A stretch of 64,000 bases of DNA from Arsukibacterium ikkense (GTDB lineage Bacteria; Pseudomonadota; Gammaproteobacteria; Enterobacterales; Alteromonadaceae): positions 186,001 to 250,000 of the forward strand of contig NZ_LAHO01000003.1 of assembly GCF_000987775.1 (NCBI RefSeq), written 5' to 3'. The translations under genes were made by a program, and so were the position numbers. The notes beneath the pieces are model-generated. The model had not been told where the DNA came from, made no database searches, and saw only the letters and a list, made by a program, of their open reading frames with translations. Of this stretch, positions 28,400 to 37,017 are shown piece after piece. How positions within the stretch are numbered: position 1 is the stretch's first letter; every line of letters begins with the position of its first letter.

Positions 28400-28417
28400 G
28401 CCTGATCATTATCAGGC
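28400..28417 (-). terminator. weak hairpin between nhaC and pepN
   Basis: Perfect arms GCCTGAT / ATCAGGC with a 4-base loop, just downstream of the nhaC stop. There is only a poor T-tract on the minus strand, so it is a weak terminator candidate. Confidence 0.4.
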
Positions 28418-28430
28418 ACTTTATTGGCTG

Positions 28431-29900
28431 TTAACTTTTCAATTCTGCTGTTGGCTGCTCGGCAGACGGCGGGGTCAGCCGCAGGATCTTAATGCCAAGA
28501 TAAGCGTATATAATAGACAACAAGGGGTTAATTAAGTTGAAAAATGCATAAAATGCGTAGTCTAACGGGCTGACTCCCAGTACACCATGCATATAAGCAC
28601 CGCAGGTATTCCAAGGGATTAACGGGCTGGTAATGGTACCGCCATCTTCCAGCGAGCGGGACAGGTTCACCGGCGCCAGACCACGACGCTCATATTCCTC
28701 TTTAAACATCCGCCCCGGCATCACTATCGACATGTACTGATCTGCGGTCAGAATATTAGTAACAAAACAGGTTGCTATGGTACTGGTAATTAATGAGCCC
28801 GTGCTGCGGGCGAAATACAATATCGACTGCACAAATTTCCGTAATAAGCCTATTTTCTCAATGGTGGCACCAAACATCATGGCGCAGAAAACCAACCAGA
28901 TTGTGTTCAACATGCTGGCCATGCCACCACCACTGAGTAAATCGTTCAGGTTCTCATCACCCGTTTCAACGGCAAAACCAGCATAAAAGGTATGCCAGAC
29001 TAGTTTAAATACCGCCACGGCTGCCGGTATACTGCTGTCGATAAGTTGCGCCAGCAATTCCTGCTGAAACAGTACAGCCCAGACTGCCCCCAATAAAGCA
29101 CCAATAAAAACCGTTGGAAACGCCGGCACTTTTTTAATTGCCATCGCTAGCAATACTAGCAGCGGTACCAGGGATACCAGGCTGATAGCAAAATGCTGCT
29201 GCAACACTTCACTTATCTGCGCGATACGGGCAAAGTCAGCACTTATTTCACTGTTAAAGCCAATTACCGTAAATAACAATAACGCCAGAATAAAGCTGGG
29301 CACAGTGGTCCAGAGCATATGCCGGATATGTTCAAATAAATCAGCACCGGCAACTGCGGGTGCCAGGTTAGTTGTTTCACTTAACGGTGATAATTTATCG
29401 CCAAAATACGCGCCAGAAACAATAGCGCCAGCGGTAATAGCCGGCGACAGCCCCAGACCGGACGCCACACCGATTAACGCTACACCAATAGTGGCGGCCG
29501 TGGTCCATGAACTGCCAATACTCATTGCCACTATACCGCATAGCAAGCAACTGGCGGCATAGAACCAGCTGGGGCTTAAAAGTTGTAAACCATAGTAAAT
29601 AAGGGTGGGTACCGTTCCCGACAGCATCCAGGTACCAATCAGCGCCCCTACCGACAACAGTATTAACACCGCGCCCAGCGACAATGAAATGCCCTTCACC
29701 ATGGCTTTTTCCATCACTTGCCATTGATAGCCATTTTTCAGGCCAATAACCACCGCCACTGCTGTCGCCATAAACAGGGCTATCTGATTTGGGCCATAGG
29801 ACGAATCACTGCCAAACAAATAGACCGAGGCTGACAATAAAATAATCAGCACAATCAGCGGCAATGCCGCATCCAGAAAGCTTGGATGTTTTTCAGACAT
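28431..29900 (-). CDS. nhaC: Na+/H+ antiporter, NhaC family
   Basis: 489-residue polytopic inner-membrane protein of the NhaC/ArsB-like antiporter group, with about 11-12 hydrophobic segments. Characteristic blocks are SIGSSWTTAATIGVALIGVA, GAIVSGAYFGDKLSPLSETTNLA (the conserved S-G-AYFGDK-SPLS-TTNL signature around residues 160-180) and a C-terminal SPLIPWNTCGAYM. It presumably exchanges sodium for protons for pH and salt homeostasis. Start at the ATG at 29900 with GGAG eight bases upstream; a TTG at 29921 would extend it. It follows the NSS transporter gene on the same strand with 77 bp between them. Confidence 0.93.
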   Translation of the reverse strand: MSEKHPSFLDAALPLIVLIILLSASVYLFGSDSSYGPNQIALFMATAVAVVIGLKNGYQWQVMEKAMVKGISLSLGAVLILLSVGALIGTWMLSGTVPTLIYYGLQLLSPSWFYAASCLLCGIVAMSIGSSWTTAATIGVALIGVASGLGLSPAITAGAIVSGAYFGDKLSPLSETTNLAPAVAGADLFEHIRHMLWTTVPSFILALLLFTVIGFNSEISADFARIAQISEVLQQHFAISLVSLVPLLVLLAMAIKKVPAFPTVFIGALLGAVWAVLFQQELLAQLIDSSIPAAVAVFKLVWHTFYAGFAVETGDENLNDLLSGGGMASMLNTIWLVFCAMMFGATIEKIGLLRKFVQSILYFARSTGSLITSTIATCFVTNILTADQYMSIVMPGRMFKEEYERRGLAPVNLSRSLEDGGTITSPLIPWNTCGAYMHGVLGVSPLDYAFYAFFNLINPLLSIIYAYLGIKILRLTPPSAEQPTAELKS

Positions 29901-29977
29901 TAAGGTAACTCCATTTAGCAAAGGCGCCGGTAGCGCCCTTCATTATTATTATTAGGGGCAGGACTTGCTACGCATAC

Positions 29978-31309
29978 TTATAAAGACCGATAAAACATCA
30001 GCAGAATAATCACCGGACATACAAACTTGACATACCAGGGCCAAATTCGCCAGAAAAGACTATGCTCCGCCTGTGCATCACCCTTTTTCAATTCTGCTAA
30101 AATACTGTTTCTATGCCAGATCCAGCCAGCAAAAATACACAACATTAAGCCCAGCAATGGCTGACTGTAGCGGGTTGTTAAGGCAATAACAAAACCGAAA
30201 AGCGTATCAAAGTTAAACAGGATAAGGGTGCTAAGCGAGAAAATAATAGCTGCAATCAACCAGACTGCTTTATTGCGGGCGACTTTACGATTCTCAACCA
30301 CATAAGATACCGGCACTTCCAGCATCGAAATTGAGGATGTCAGGGCCGCTATCGACATCAGCAGGAAAAAAGCAAAAGCAATGATCAGCCCCGCCGCGCC
30401 CATGGTGGCAAACAGCGCCGGTAGTACAGTAAAAATAAGGGTATCACCAGCTAACAATTCGCCGTTTTCTGCAAAAATCTGCACACCATTATGCAGTGCC
30501 ACGTACATCGCCGGAATAATCAATAACCCCGCTAACACCGCCACTCCAATATCAACCAAAGCCACTGAAGCACCCAGTTTGGGCAAATTTTCTTTGTGAC
30601 TGACATAGGAGCCATAGATCAGCATGGTCCCTACCCCCAGTGACATTGAGAAAAAGGCCTGCCCCATAGCACTGATCAGCAACTGCGGGTTAAGTACTTC
30701 TGCAAAGTCAGGCAGCAGGTACACTTTTAATCCGGTTAATGCGCCCTGCTGGGTCATAACATAAGCAAACAGCAGTAACATTAACACAAACAAGGTTGGC
30801 ATTAAGCGTACCGACCAACGTTCAATTCCGTTGACGACCCCACCGCTGACAATGCCAACAGTCAGCAACATAAAAATACCACAAAACAGTATGTTGCGGT
30901 AGATTGACGAACCGAGCAACCATTGCGACAGCTGGTCAAAACCAACGAAACTTGCCACTGCCTCAACGGTATAGGCCAGCATCCAGCCACCGACAATGCC
31001 ATAGAAAGCTAAAATCAGTGACACTGTGGCAATGCCCCACATACCAACCCAACGACCTGACTTGCCGTTGCTAACTTTACCTAAGGCATCAACCACATTG
31101 GACTCGGTGGCGCGACCAATTAACAACTCGGCCATTAACACCGGATATGCCAGCACAAAAGCCAGAATCAAATACATCAGTACAAAAGCGGCACCGCCAT
31201 TACTGGCAACCTGCGATGGAAAGCCCCAAACGTTACCCAGCCCTACCGCCGAACCAGAAGCAGCCAGAATAAAGCCTAGCCGTGATGAGAACACACCCCG
31301 AGTTGTCAT
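29978..31309 (-). CDS. sodium-dependent transporter, NSS (SNF) family
   Basis: 443 residues with 11-12 hydrophobic segments. The N-terminus RLGFILAASGSAVGLGNVWGFP is the helix-1 NSS signature that forms the Na+ and substrate sites; helix 6 region QAFFSMSLGVGTMLIYGSY and helix 8 region also fit. Members such as LeuT and MhsT are sodium/amino-acid symporters. The lack of specificity markers means the substrate (amino acid or similar) is not determined. Upstream of nhaC, so both may support sodium cycling. The ATG at 31309 starts directly in the usual NSS N-terminus. Confidence 0.92.
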   Translation of the reverse strand: MTTRGVFSSRLGFILAASGSAVGLGNVWGFPSQVASNGGAAFVLMYLILAFVLAYPVLMAELLIGRATESNVVDALGKVSNGKSGRWVGMWGIATVSLILAFYGIVGGWMLAYTVEAVASFVGFDQLSQWLLGSSIYRNILFCGIFMLLTVGIVSGGVVNGIERWSVRLMPTLFVLMLLLFAYVMTQQGALTGLKVYLLPDFAEVLNPQLLISAMGQAFFSMSLGVGTMLIYGSYVSHKENLPKLGASVALVDIGVAVLAGLLIIPAMYVALHNGVQIFAENGELLAGDTLIFTVLPALFATMGAAGLIIAFAFFLLMSIAALTSSISMLEVPVSYVVENRKVARNKAVWLIAAIIFSLSTLILFNFDTLFGFVIALTTRYSQPLLGLMLCIFAGWIWHRNSILAELKKGDAQAEHSLFWRIWPWYVKFVCPVIILLMFYRSL

Positions 31310-31351
31310 AGTTAACCTTTATAATTATTATTTATTTTTATCAGCCTAACA

Positions 31352-31376
31352 AAAAGCGGTAATAAATACCGCTTTT
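31352..31376. terminator. terminator after prc
   Basis: Perfect 10-bp stem AAAAGCGGTA / TACCGCTTTT with a 5-base loop. Its T-tract (TTTTTGTT) on the minus strand fits termination of prc; its own A/T arms make it bidirectional in principle. Confidence 0.8.
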
Positions 31377-31398
31377 GCCGTTTAAATGAAACTACTTA

Positions 31399-33423
31399 TT
31401 ATTTTTTTGCCAATCTGCTAACCATTAATAAATCTGCAGTGATACTGGCAGCTTCTTCCAGGAAAGGATCAAGTTCGCTGATAAGTTCAGGTGCATCATC
31501 TACCGACTCCACTTGCGGTAATTCAAACCGGGCCAGCCGCTCGTTCAACCGGGCAAGCTGTTGGGCTTTCTCCTTATCCCGCTCACTGATCCGTACAGCT
31601 TTTTTCAGCGACACTGTCTTATCATTTTGCCGTTGTTGATAATCATCAATATCAGAGAGTAAATAGCTGAACTCCTGCTCTTTACCGATCCGTTGCTGAT
31701 GTTTCTCCAGCAGCACAGGTACCAGCACTTGCATATCATTCACGCTGGCATAATTTGCTGAGTTGATGGAGTCCCATGGTAAGGCAAACTGTTCCTTACT
31801 CTCGCCCCACTCCGCCGGGTCTATTGCCGTTGGGAAATGAATATCCGGTATGACGCCCTGATGCTGGGTGCTACCGCCATTAATCCGGTAAAACTTGGCA
31901 ATAGTGTACTGCACACTGCCAAGCGGCTCTTCAAACATATCATAGATGCGACCCAGGCCACGGTGCTGCTGCACAGTACCTTTACCAAAGGTTTGTTCAC
32001 CAATAATTAAAGCACGGCCATAATCCTGCATCGCTGCCGCAAAAATTTCAGACGCTGAGGCGCTGTAACGATCCACCAACACTGTCAGGGGGCCATCATA
32101 ATAACTGATACCATCGGTATCTGCAGACTCTGACACCTTGCCATCGCCCTGACGAATTTGTACGACCGGCCCGCGATCTATAAACAGGCCGGTTAATAAG
32201 GTTGCTTCCTGCAGTGAGCCGCCACCATTACCGCGTAAATCAACGATAACGCCATCTACTTTCTGCTCTTTTAACTCAACCAGCAGCTTCTTAACATCAT
32301 CTGCCAAATTGTTATAAAAACCAGGAATGCTGATCACACCAATATTATGTTCAAGCTGATACAGCTTAGGCTGCAGCACTTCTGCTTTGGCGGCGCGGTC
32401 TTCCAGCCGGATTTTATCGCGTACTATGGTGACAACGTCCGCTTTATTAGACGCAATATCATTACCGCCTAACACCTGCAACCGCACCGTGCTGCCTTTA
32501 GGGCCTTTAATTAAGTCAACAACATCATCCAGCCGCCAGCCAATAACATCAACAAAGTCTTTTTTATCCTGGGCAACCCCAATAATGCGATCTTTGGGTT
32601 TTAATTTCTGGGTCTGATCCGCCGGACCGCCCGGCACTAAACTCTGAATTACCGTGTAATCTTCCTCGGCCCGCAGCACCGCGCCAATACCTTCCAGTGA
32701 TAAATTCATTTCCTGCTGAAAACGATCAGCATTGCGTGGTGACAGGTAAGAGGTATGGGCTTCAATGGCCCGGCCAAAAGAATTCATCACTAACTGAAAT
32801 ACATCTTCACTGTTGGTCTGGCTCAGCCGTTTTTGGCTGTTGCGATAGCGTTTGGTCAGAATATCGCGAATTTCATCATCGGTTTTGCCGGTCAGCTTAA
32901 GATTAAGCGCATCAAACTTAACCCGCTGGCGCCATAACTCGTTCAGCTCTGCCTGATCGACTGGCCAGTCGGCCGCTTCGCGGTCATAGTGATAAACATC
33001 ATCCGTCGTAAAATCGAATTCCTGCGCCAGCAAACTAATTGCATAATCAAAGCGCTCAGCGCGGCGTTCCAGCGTATGGTTAAACATATCAAAGGCAAAA
33101 TTTAAATTACCCTTGTTTAAACCATCATCAAATTGATCCCGAAAGCGCATAAAGGAATCAACATCCGCTTTTAGCAACACATTGCGAAAGTAATCGAGAT
33201 TTTTAAGGTACATATCAAAGATACGCCCGGACAACTCGTCATTAAGTTGCACCGGCATATAATGGCTACGAGTAAACAGCGCTGTTATCCTTTTGCTGGC
33301 CGTAGCATGATGAGATGCCTGGGAAACAATCGGCAGCACCAGACTGTCTTCTGATTTCTCTGGCTCAGCCTGCGCGGCGAAAGCCAACATTAAACTTGCC
33401 GCTAAAATGGATAATTTCTTCAT
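31399..33423 (-). CDS. prc: carboxy-terminal processing (tail-specific) protease Prc
   Basis: Periplasmic S41 protease that degrades ssrA-like tailed and misfolded proteins and helps control peptidoglycan hydrolases. 674 residues (E. coli 682) with a signal peptide (KKLSILAASLMLAFAAQA-E). A PDZ domain occupies about 235-325 (SLEGIGAVLRAEED...GPADQTQKLKPKDRIIGVAQ). The catalytic core has DLRGNGGGSLQEA, the Ser in YSASASEIFAAAMQD (about residue 454), and the general-base Lys in EQTFGKGTVQQ. Upstream and co-oriented is proQ (17 bp), the same arrangement as in E. coli. Confidence 0.96.
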   Translation of the reverse strand: MKKLSILAASLMLAFAAQAEPEKSEDSLVLPIVSQASHHATASKRITALFTRSHYMPVQLNDELSGRIFDMYLKNLDYFRNVLLKADVDSFMRFRDQFDDGLNKGNLNFAFDMFNHTLERRAERFDYAISLLAQEFDFTTDDVYHYDREAADWPVDQAELNELWRQRVKFDALNLKLTGKTDDEIRDILTKRYRNSQKRLSQTNSEDVFQLVMNSFGRAIEAHTSYLSPRNADRFQQEMNLSLEGIGAVLRAEEDYTVIQSLVPGGPADQTQKLKPKDRIIGVAQDKKDFVDVIGWRLDDVVDLIKGPKGSTVRLQVLGGNDIASNKADVVTIVRDKIRLEDRAAKAEVLQPKLYQLEHNIGVISIPGFYNNLADDVKKLLVELKEQKVDGVIVDLRGNGGGSLQEATLLTGLFIDRGPVVQIRQGDGKVSESADTDGISYYDGPLTVLVDRYSASASEIFAAAMQDYGRALIIGEQTFGKGTVQQHRGLGRIYDMFEEPLGSVQYTIAKFYRINGGSTQHQGVIPDIHFPTAIDPAEWGESKEQFALPWDSINSANYASVNDMQVLVPVLLEKHQQRIGKEQEFSYLLSDIDDYQQRQNDKTVSLKKAVRISERDKEKAQQLARLNERLARFELPQVESVDDAPELISELDPFLEEAASITADLLMVSRLAKK

Positions 33424-33440
33424 AAGCTACTCTGTATTGG

Positions 33441-34184
33441 TCAGGCCTGAAACAAACTTTCCCGACGAGTTTTTACCACCATACCAGACGCCAGTTGCAC
33501 GGTGACATCGTCCTTACTGACTTCCAGCACAGTTGCTGTCATCGGTGACTGGCCTAATTTAACCAGTACCGAGCTACCCGCTTTAAGCTGCTCAGTGGCA
33601 ACAGCCTGCAACACAGGCGCTACCACAGCCGGAGTAATCGGCTTTGCCACAGCTTTACTGCTTAACGTAGTGCTGTTAGAGCTGCTATTTGCCGTTTTGT
33701 TCGGCTTTTTTTTGAAAACAGGTTTTTCTGCTGCCGGTTTCGCTTTGGCTTTTTGCTCAGCAATACGCGCTTTGCGCAGCTCAGCCGCTTTTTGCTTACT
33801 GTCAGTTAAGGTGTTAAGTGCGTGATCTGCCTGCTGTTGGTCAATCTGCTCGCCGGCTTCACCTTGTAAGTTTACGCGCGCAACACCTACCTGGATTGCT
33901 TCCAGATAACGCCAGCTCGAGGTATACACCCGCAGCGCCTGACGCAGCTGGGTTTTACTCACCAGATTATCCTGCTCCAACTGCACAGCGAGATCTTGGA
34001 AAATACCAATTTTAAGTGGCTTAGCTTCACCTTTGACACTGAAACAAAGTGGGAATTTTTCAGCCAGATACGCCAATACTTCCTTGACGTTCGCTAACTT
34101 GCTTACGTCTGCCGGGCTATCGGTTGTTGCCGCTTCTGTGGTCATGCTTGGTGGTGTGTTTACAGCTTCAGTGGAGGTTGTCAT
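33441..34184 (-). CDS. proQ: RNA chaperone ProQ
   Basis: Global sRNA/mRNA-binding protein of the FinO/ProQ family. The FinO-like domain (about residues 30-140 in this start) has VKEVLAYLAEKFPLCFSVKGEAKPLKIGIFQDL, then LRQALRVYTSSWRYLEAIQVGVARVNLQGE. A Lys/Ala-rich basic linker follows (KARIAEQKAKAKPAAEKP), and a small Tudor-like C-terminal domain (GQSPMTATVLEVSKDDVTVQLASGMVV). Predicted 247 residues (E. coli 232). I prefer the ATG at 34184, which has GAAGAG about 10 bases upstream; two earlier ATGs at 34208/34205 would overlap the preceding gene. Sits between msrC and prc as in enterobacteria. Confidence 0.93.
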   Translation of the reverse strand: MTTSTEAVNTPPSMTTEAATTDSPADVSKLANVKEVLAYLAEKFPLCFSVKGEAKPLKIGIFQDLAVQLEQDNLVSKTQLRQALRVYTSSWRYLEAIQVGVARVNLQGEAGEQIDQQQADHALNTLTDSKQKAAELRKARIAEQKAKAKPAAEKPVFKKKPNKTANSSSNSTTLSSKAVAKPITPAVVAPVLQAVATEQLKAGSSVLVKLGQSPMTATVLEVSKDDVTVQLASGMVVKTRRESLFQA

Positions 34185-34191
34185 TAAGGTT

Positions 34192-34539
34192 TCACTCTTC
34201 TTCATCATCTACATCAATGTCTGCTGATTCTGATTCTGCCGCTGCAGCTTGCTCAGCATCGTCAATGCCCAATTCAATTTGTTGGCGCATAAATGTTAAC
34301 GCCCAACCGATTAATTCATCTTCATCCACATCAAGCAATACGGTGTCAGCACCTAATTGTTGCCAGAGTTGTGGCATTAATTGTTCAATCTGTGCCGTTG
34401 CCAGCTCGTCTGGTAAAGCATCCCACACCACATGAATAATGGTATTTATGCGGTCAGCCACCAGTTCTTCTTCACCATCCCAGTCACCAACCTCAGACAG
34501 ATTTAACAGGTAATCCTGCACCGTTAGCTGGTCTTTCAT
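34192..34539 (-). CDS. small acidic protein of unknown function in the msrC-proQ operon
   Basis: 115 residues, not recognised. It is very acidic, with an N-terminal helical part (MKDQLTVQDYLLNLSEVGDWDGEEELVADRINTI begins it) and a C-terminal tail of Glu/Asp/Ala ending in DVDDEEE; no signal peptide or membrane segment. Its start overlaps the msrC stop as ATGA, and its stop lies 7 bp before the proQ start, so it is translated from the msrC-proQ-prc message. The strong acidity next to a basic RNA chaperone is suggestive but proves nothing. Reality as a gene is supported by the overlaps and the good start context. Confidence 0.75.
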   Translation of the reverse strand: MKDQLTVQDYLLNLSEVGDWDGEEELVADRINTIIHVVWDALPDELATAQIEQLMPQLWQQLGADTVLLDVDEDELIGWALTFMRQQIELGIDDAEQAAAAESESADIDVDDEEE

Positions 34540-35009
34540 ACTAAGCCGCTGAGCCGTGGAGCAAACAGTTCTGCTAACTGAGTTAAGTACTGCTGATCAA
34601 TATTGTCAAAACGCGCTAGTTTAGGGCTGTCAATATCCAGTACTGCAACAACCTGGCCATTGCTATGCAGTGGCAACACTATCTCAGAATTACTGGCGGC
34701 ATCACAGGCTATATGGCCCTCGAACTGATGAACATCTTCAACCAACTGCACCTCACCGGTGGCAACCGCCGTACCACAAACCCCTTTTCCTACCGGGATC
34801 CTGACACAGGCCACCTGGCCCTGAAAAGGCCCCAATACTAACTCACCGTCGCGCATAATATAAAAACCTGCCCAATTTAAATCAGGCAGGCTGTTAAATA
34901 ACAGCGCACTAAGGTTTGCCATATTGGCGATTACATCAGGTTCATCGGCTATAAGAGCCTGGGCTTGCGCTAACAGCAAGCTATATTGAGCGTTCTTTTC
35001 GCTAGACAT
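34536..35009 (-). CDS. msrC: free methionine-(R)-sulfoxide reductase (GAF domain)
   Basis: GAF-domain enzyme (fRMsr, E. coli YebR/MsrC) reducing free methionine-R-sulfoxide. The sequence NLSALLFNSLPDLNWAGFYI, GPFQGQVACVRIPVGKGVCG, and HIACDAASNSEIVLPL carries the three conserved Cys of the catalytic/resolving set, and ends VAVLDIDSPKLARFD. 157 residues from the ATG at 35009, close to E. coli 165. The open frame continues 40 codons further upstream, but that part is not family-like. First gene of the msrC-unknown-proQ-prc unit. Confidence 0.92.
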   Translation of the reverse strand: MSSEKNAQYSLLLAQAQALIADEPDVIANMANLSALLFNSLPDLNWAGFYIMRDGELVLGPFQGQVACVRIPVGKGVCGTAVATGEVQLVEDVHQFEGHIACDAASNSEIVLPLHSNGQVVAVLDIDSPKLARFDNIDQQYLTQLAELFAPRLSGLV

Positions 35010-35137
35010 CAATTCGCGGTTTCTGGTTAAAAGTATCAAAGACACTACATTACTTGGTTTGCCGGTTAATTTAAACCTTTTTAGTGTGAAACACTGCCTC
35101 AACCAGCATGAATTCTGAAGCGGCTGCACAAAACTGG

Positions 35138-37000
35138 TTATAAATCATCCAAAGCCTGGCGCTGTTGCAGCATCTGACGTGGATTTGCCGGGTAATAGCA
35201 GGCAGCAGTTTGCGGTTGATGCTCGAAGAACCGGGTATCTTTGTAGGGCAATTTCATAAAACCACCCACCCCCTCACCACTGATCAGCGGCACTTTACGC
35301 AGAATGCTTTGTAACAAGCCGGCAAACTGCGCTTCCACGGCGTTATCCAGCAAGCGGTAATAGCTGTGTACCTTCATATACAGTGGTGTCACTTCAAAAA
35401 TAATGCAGCCGGTATGACGTAACAGATTTAAGCGGGCGATATCATCCATAATGGCATCGGGCAATACCAGCTGCTCATCAGGATCCTTACCATCTTCAAA
35501 GTACGAATGCTGCTTACTGGCATCTTCCTGGCTTAACACACTTGCCAGTTGGTAGTGGATCCTGGCCTGTTCCGGCACTTCAAAAGGCACTGTAGTACTT
35601 TCCCGGCTGATATGGATAGTATTGCGGGCGTCAAATAAGCAGGCCTTAAAAACCCCTAATTTACCAATAGCCCGCCCCAGATTAACCACATTGTTAACCG
35701 CGTGACTAAATGCCACCTTTAAGCTGGCATTGTATAAATTTAAACTGGAATCAATGTATACCCCACTGGCTTGCCAATGAATGGCCAGCCCGCCCACCAC
35801 CGGATAACGCGCCAGGCGACCCACCGCAGCAATAAAGGCTTTTTCGGTATCGCCCATTCCCTCCAGATAGTTTTTGTAATAACGCTCCAGTTGTACGTCA
35901 TCAACATAATGTAAATCTGCATCTGCCTGATGCTCCCGTAAAAATGATTTACGAGACGAGTACACCACCGTATCAAGCTCCAGTGTCTGCTCACTGCACC
36001 ACACCGGCAATAACGGCGTATCAGCCAGCAACGGAATAGCAGGCAGCACCAGCTTGCTAAGCTGCGGCATCCGGCTGATAAAATAATCACCGGCCTGCTG
36101 GCGTAAGCTGCGATCATCCGCCAGCATACTATCTAGCAGCGTGGCAAACTCTACCGGCAAACCTAAGCTGCGCGCCGGAATAGCCAGCCGGCCAAAGCGG
36201 CATGACTGGGCAGATGCCAAAGCATACAAGGTACTGGCAACCCCCTGTTCATCAAAACGCGGGCTGGACAACTCGCCTGCACGTTGCTCGGGCCCGATAA
36301 AATACACGTCGCCCATTCTGGCATTAGAGTGCTGTAAATCCGCCGACATTAATTGCATCACATTATTGGCCAGAAACTGGCCATGGCAGTCCAGCTGCGC
36401 GTGCACACTGGAGCCCCAGTCAATTAAGCTGATTTTGCCAGTAGCTTCGTCAAACACCAGGTTAGAGGGTTTAATGTCACCATGAATGATGGGTAAGTTT
36501 TGGCTGGCGGGATGCGGCTGACGCAAAAAAAGCAATAGCTCGGCCAGTTGCACGGCAATATCTATTAACAACCGCACCGGCAAGCGCCCTACTTGCAAAC
36601 TGTATTGTTCTAAGTCTATGCCGGGCGCACGGCCCATCATTAAAATACCCTGTTTTTTTATCACCTGATAGGTGATAAAAGGCGGTACAGCCGGGTGTTT
36701 AACCAATGACAGCATATAAGCCTCATCCGCCAGCCGCTCCTGGATATGCTGGGCTAAATTAACCCGGGAAAACTTAAACACATAAGATATGTTGTCCTGG
36801 CCAAAACCGGCAAAAGCAAAACCATAAGCGCCTTTGCCAATAAGCTCAATTTGCCGGTAACCCAGTTTCTCTAGTTCTTCAATACACAGCGCTACCCAGT
36901 CTTTTAATTTTTTAGCGTCGTTAGCGTTAAGTAAATAAACCGATTGCTCTTCGGGTATATAGAAATTACGCAGCTGGTTTTTATCGGCTTTATCAGGCAT
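35138..37000 (-). CDS. Ser/Thr protein-kinase-like protein with unknown C-terminal domain
   Basis: 620 residues. The kinase domain spans about residues 48-300 and has every catalytic element: glycine loop GKGAYG (55-60), ATP-anchoring Lys76 in YVFKFSR, Glu93 in the C-helix region, catalytic loop HGDIKPSN (173-180, Asp175/Asn180), and DWG (194-196) in place of DFG. An activation-segment-like stretch with YFIGPEQR follows. The C-terminal half (about 330-620) is not recognised; it contains a conserved-looking GGLAIHWQASGVYIDSSLNL block. No membrane segment is seen. I start at the ATG at 37000, 17 bp after the AAA gene stop; a GTG at 37048 would overlap it. Coupled with the AAA+ gene, so a kinase/ATPase pair. 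Confidence 0.82.
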   Translation of the reverse strand: MPDKADKNQLRNFYIPEEQSVYLLNANDAKKLKDWVALCIEELEKLGYRQIELIGKGAYGFAFAGFGQDNISYVFKFSRVNLAQHIQERLADEAYMLSLVKHPAVPPFITYQVIKKQGILMMGRAPGIDLEQYSLQVGRLPVRLLIDIAVQLAELLLFLRQPHPASQNLPIIHGDIKPSNLVFDEATGKISLIDWGSSVHAQLDCHGQFLANNVMQLMSADLQHSNARMGDVYFIGPEQRAGELSSPRFDEQGVASTLYALASAQSCRFGRLAIPARSLGLPVEFATLLDSMLADDRSLRQQAGDYFISRMPQLSKLVLPAIPLLADTPLLPVWCSEQTLELDTVVYSSRKSFLREHQADADLHYVDDVQLERYYKNYLEGMGDTEKAFIAAVGRLARYPVVGGLAIHWQASGVYIDSSLNLYNASLKVAFSHAVNNVVNLGRAIGKLGVFKACLFDARNTIHISRESTTVPFEVPEQARIHYQLASVLSQEDASKQHSYFEDGKDPDEQLVLPDAIMDDIARLNLLRHTGCIIFEVTPLYMKVHSYYRLLDNAVEAQFAGLLQSILRKVPLISGEGVGGFMKLPYKDTRFFEHQPQTAACYYPANPRQMLQQRQALDDL

Positions 37001-37017
37001 CAGCTTATTATCCGCTG

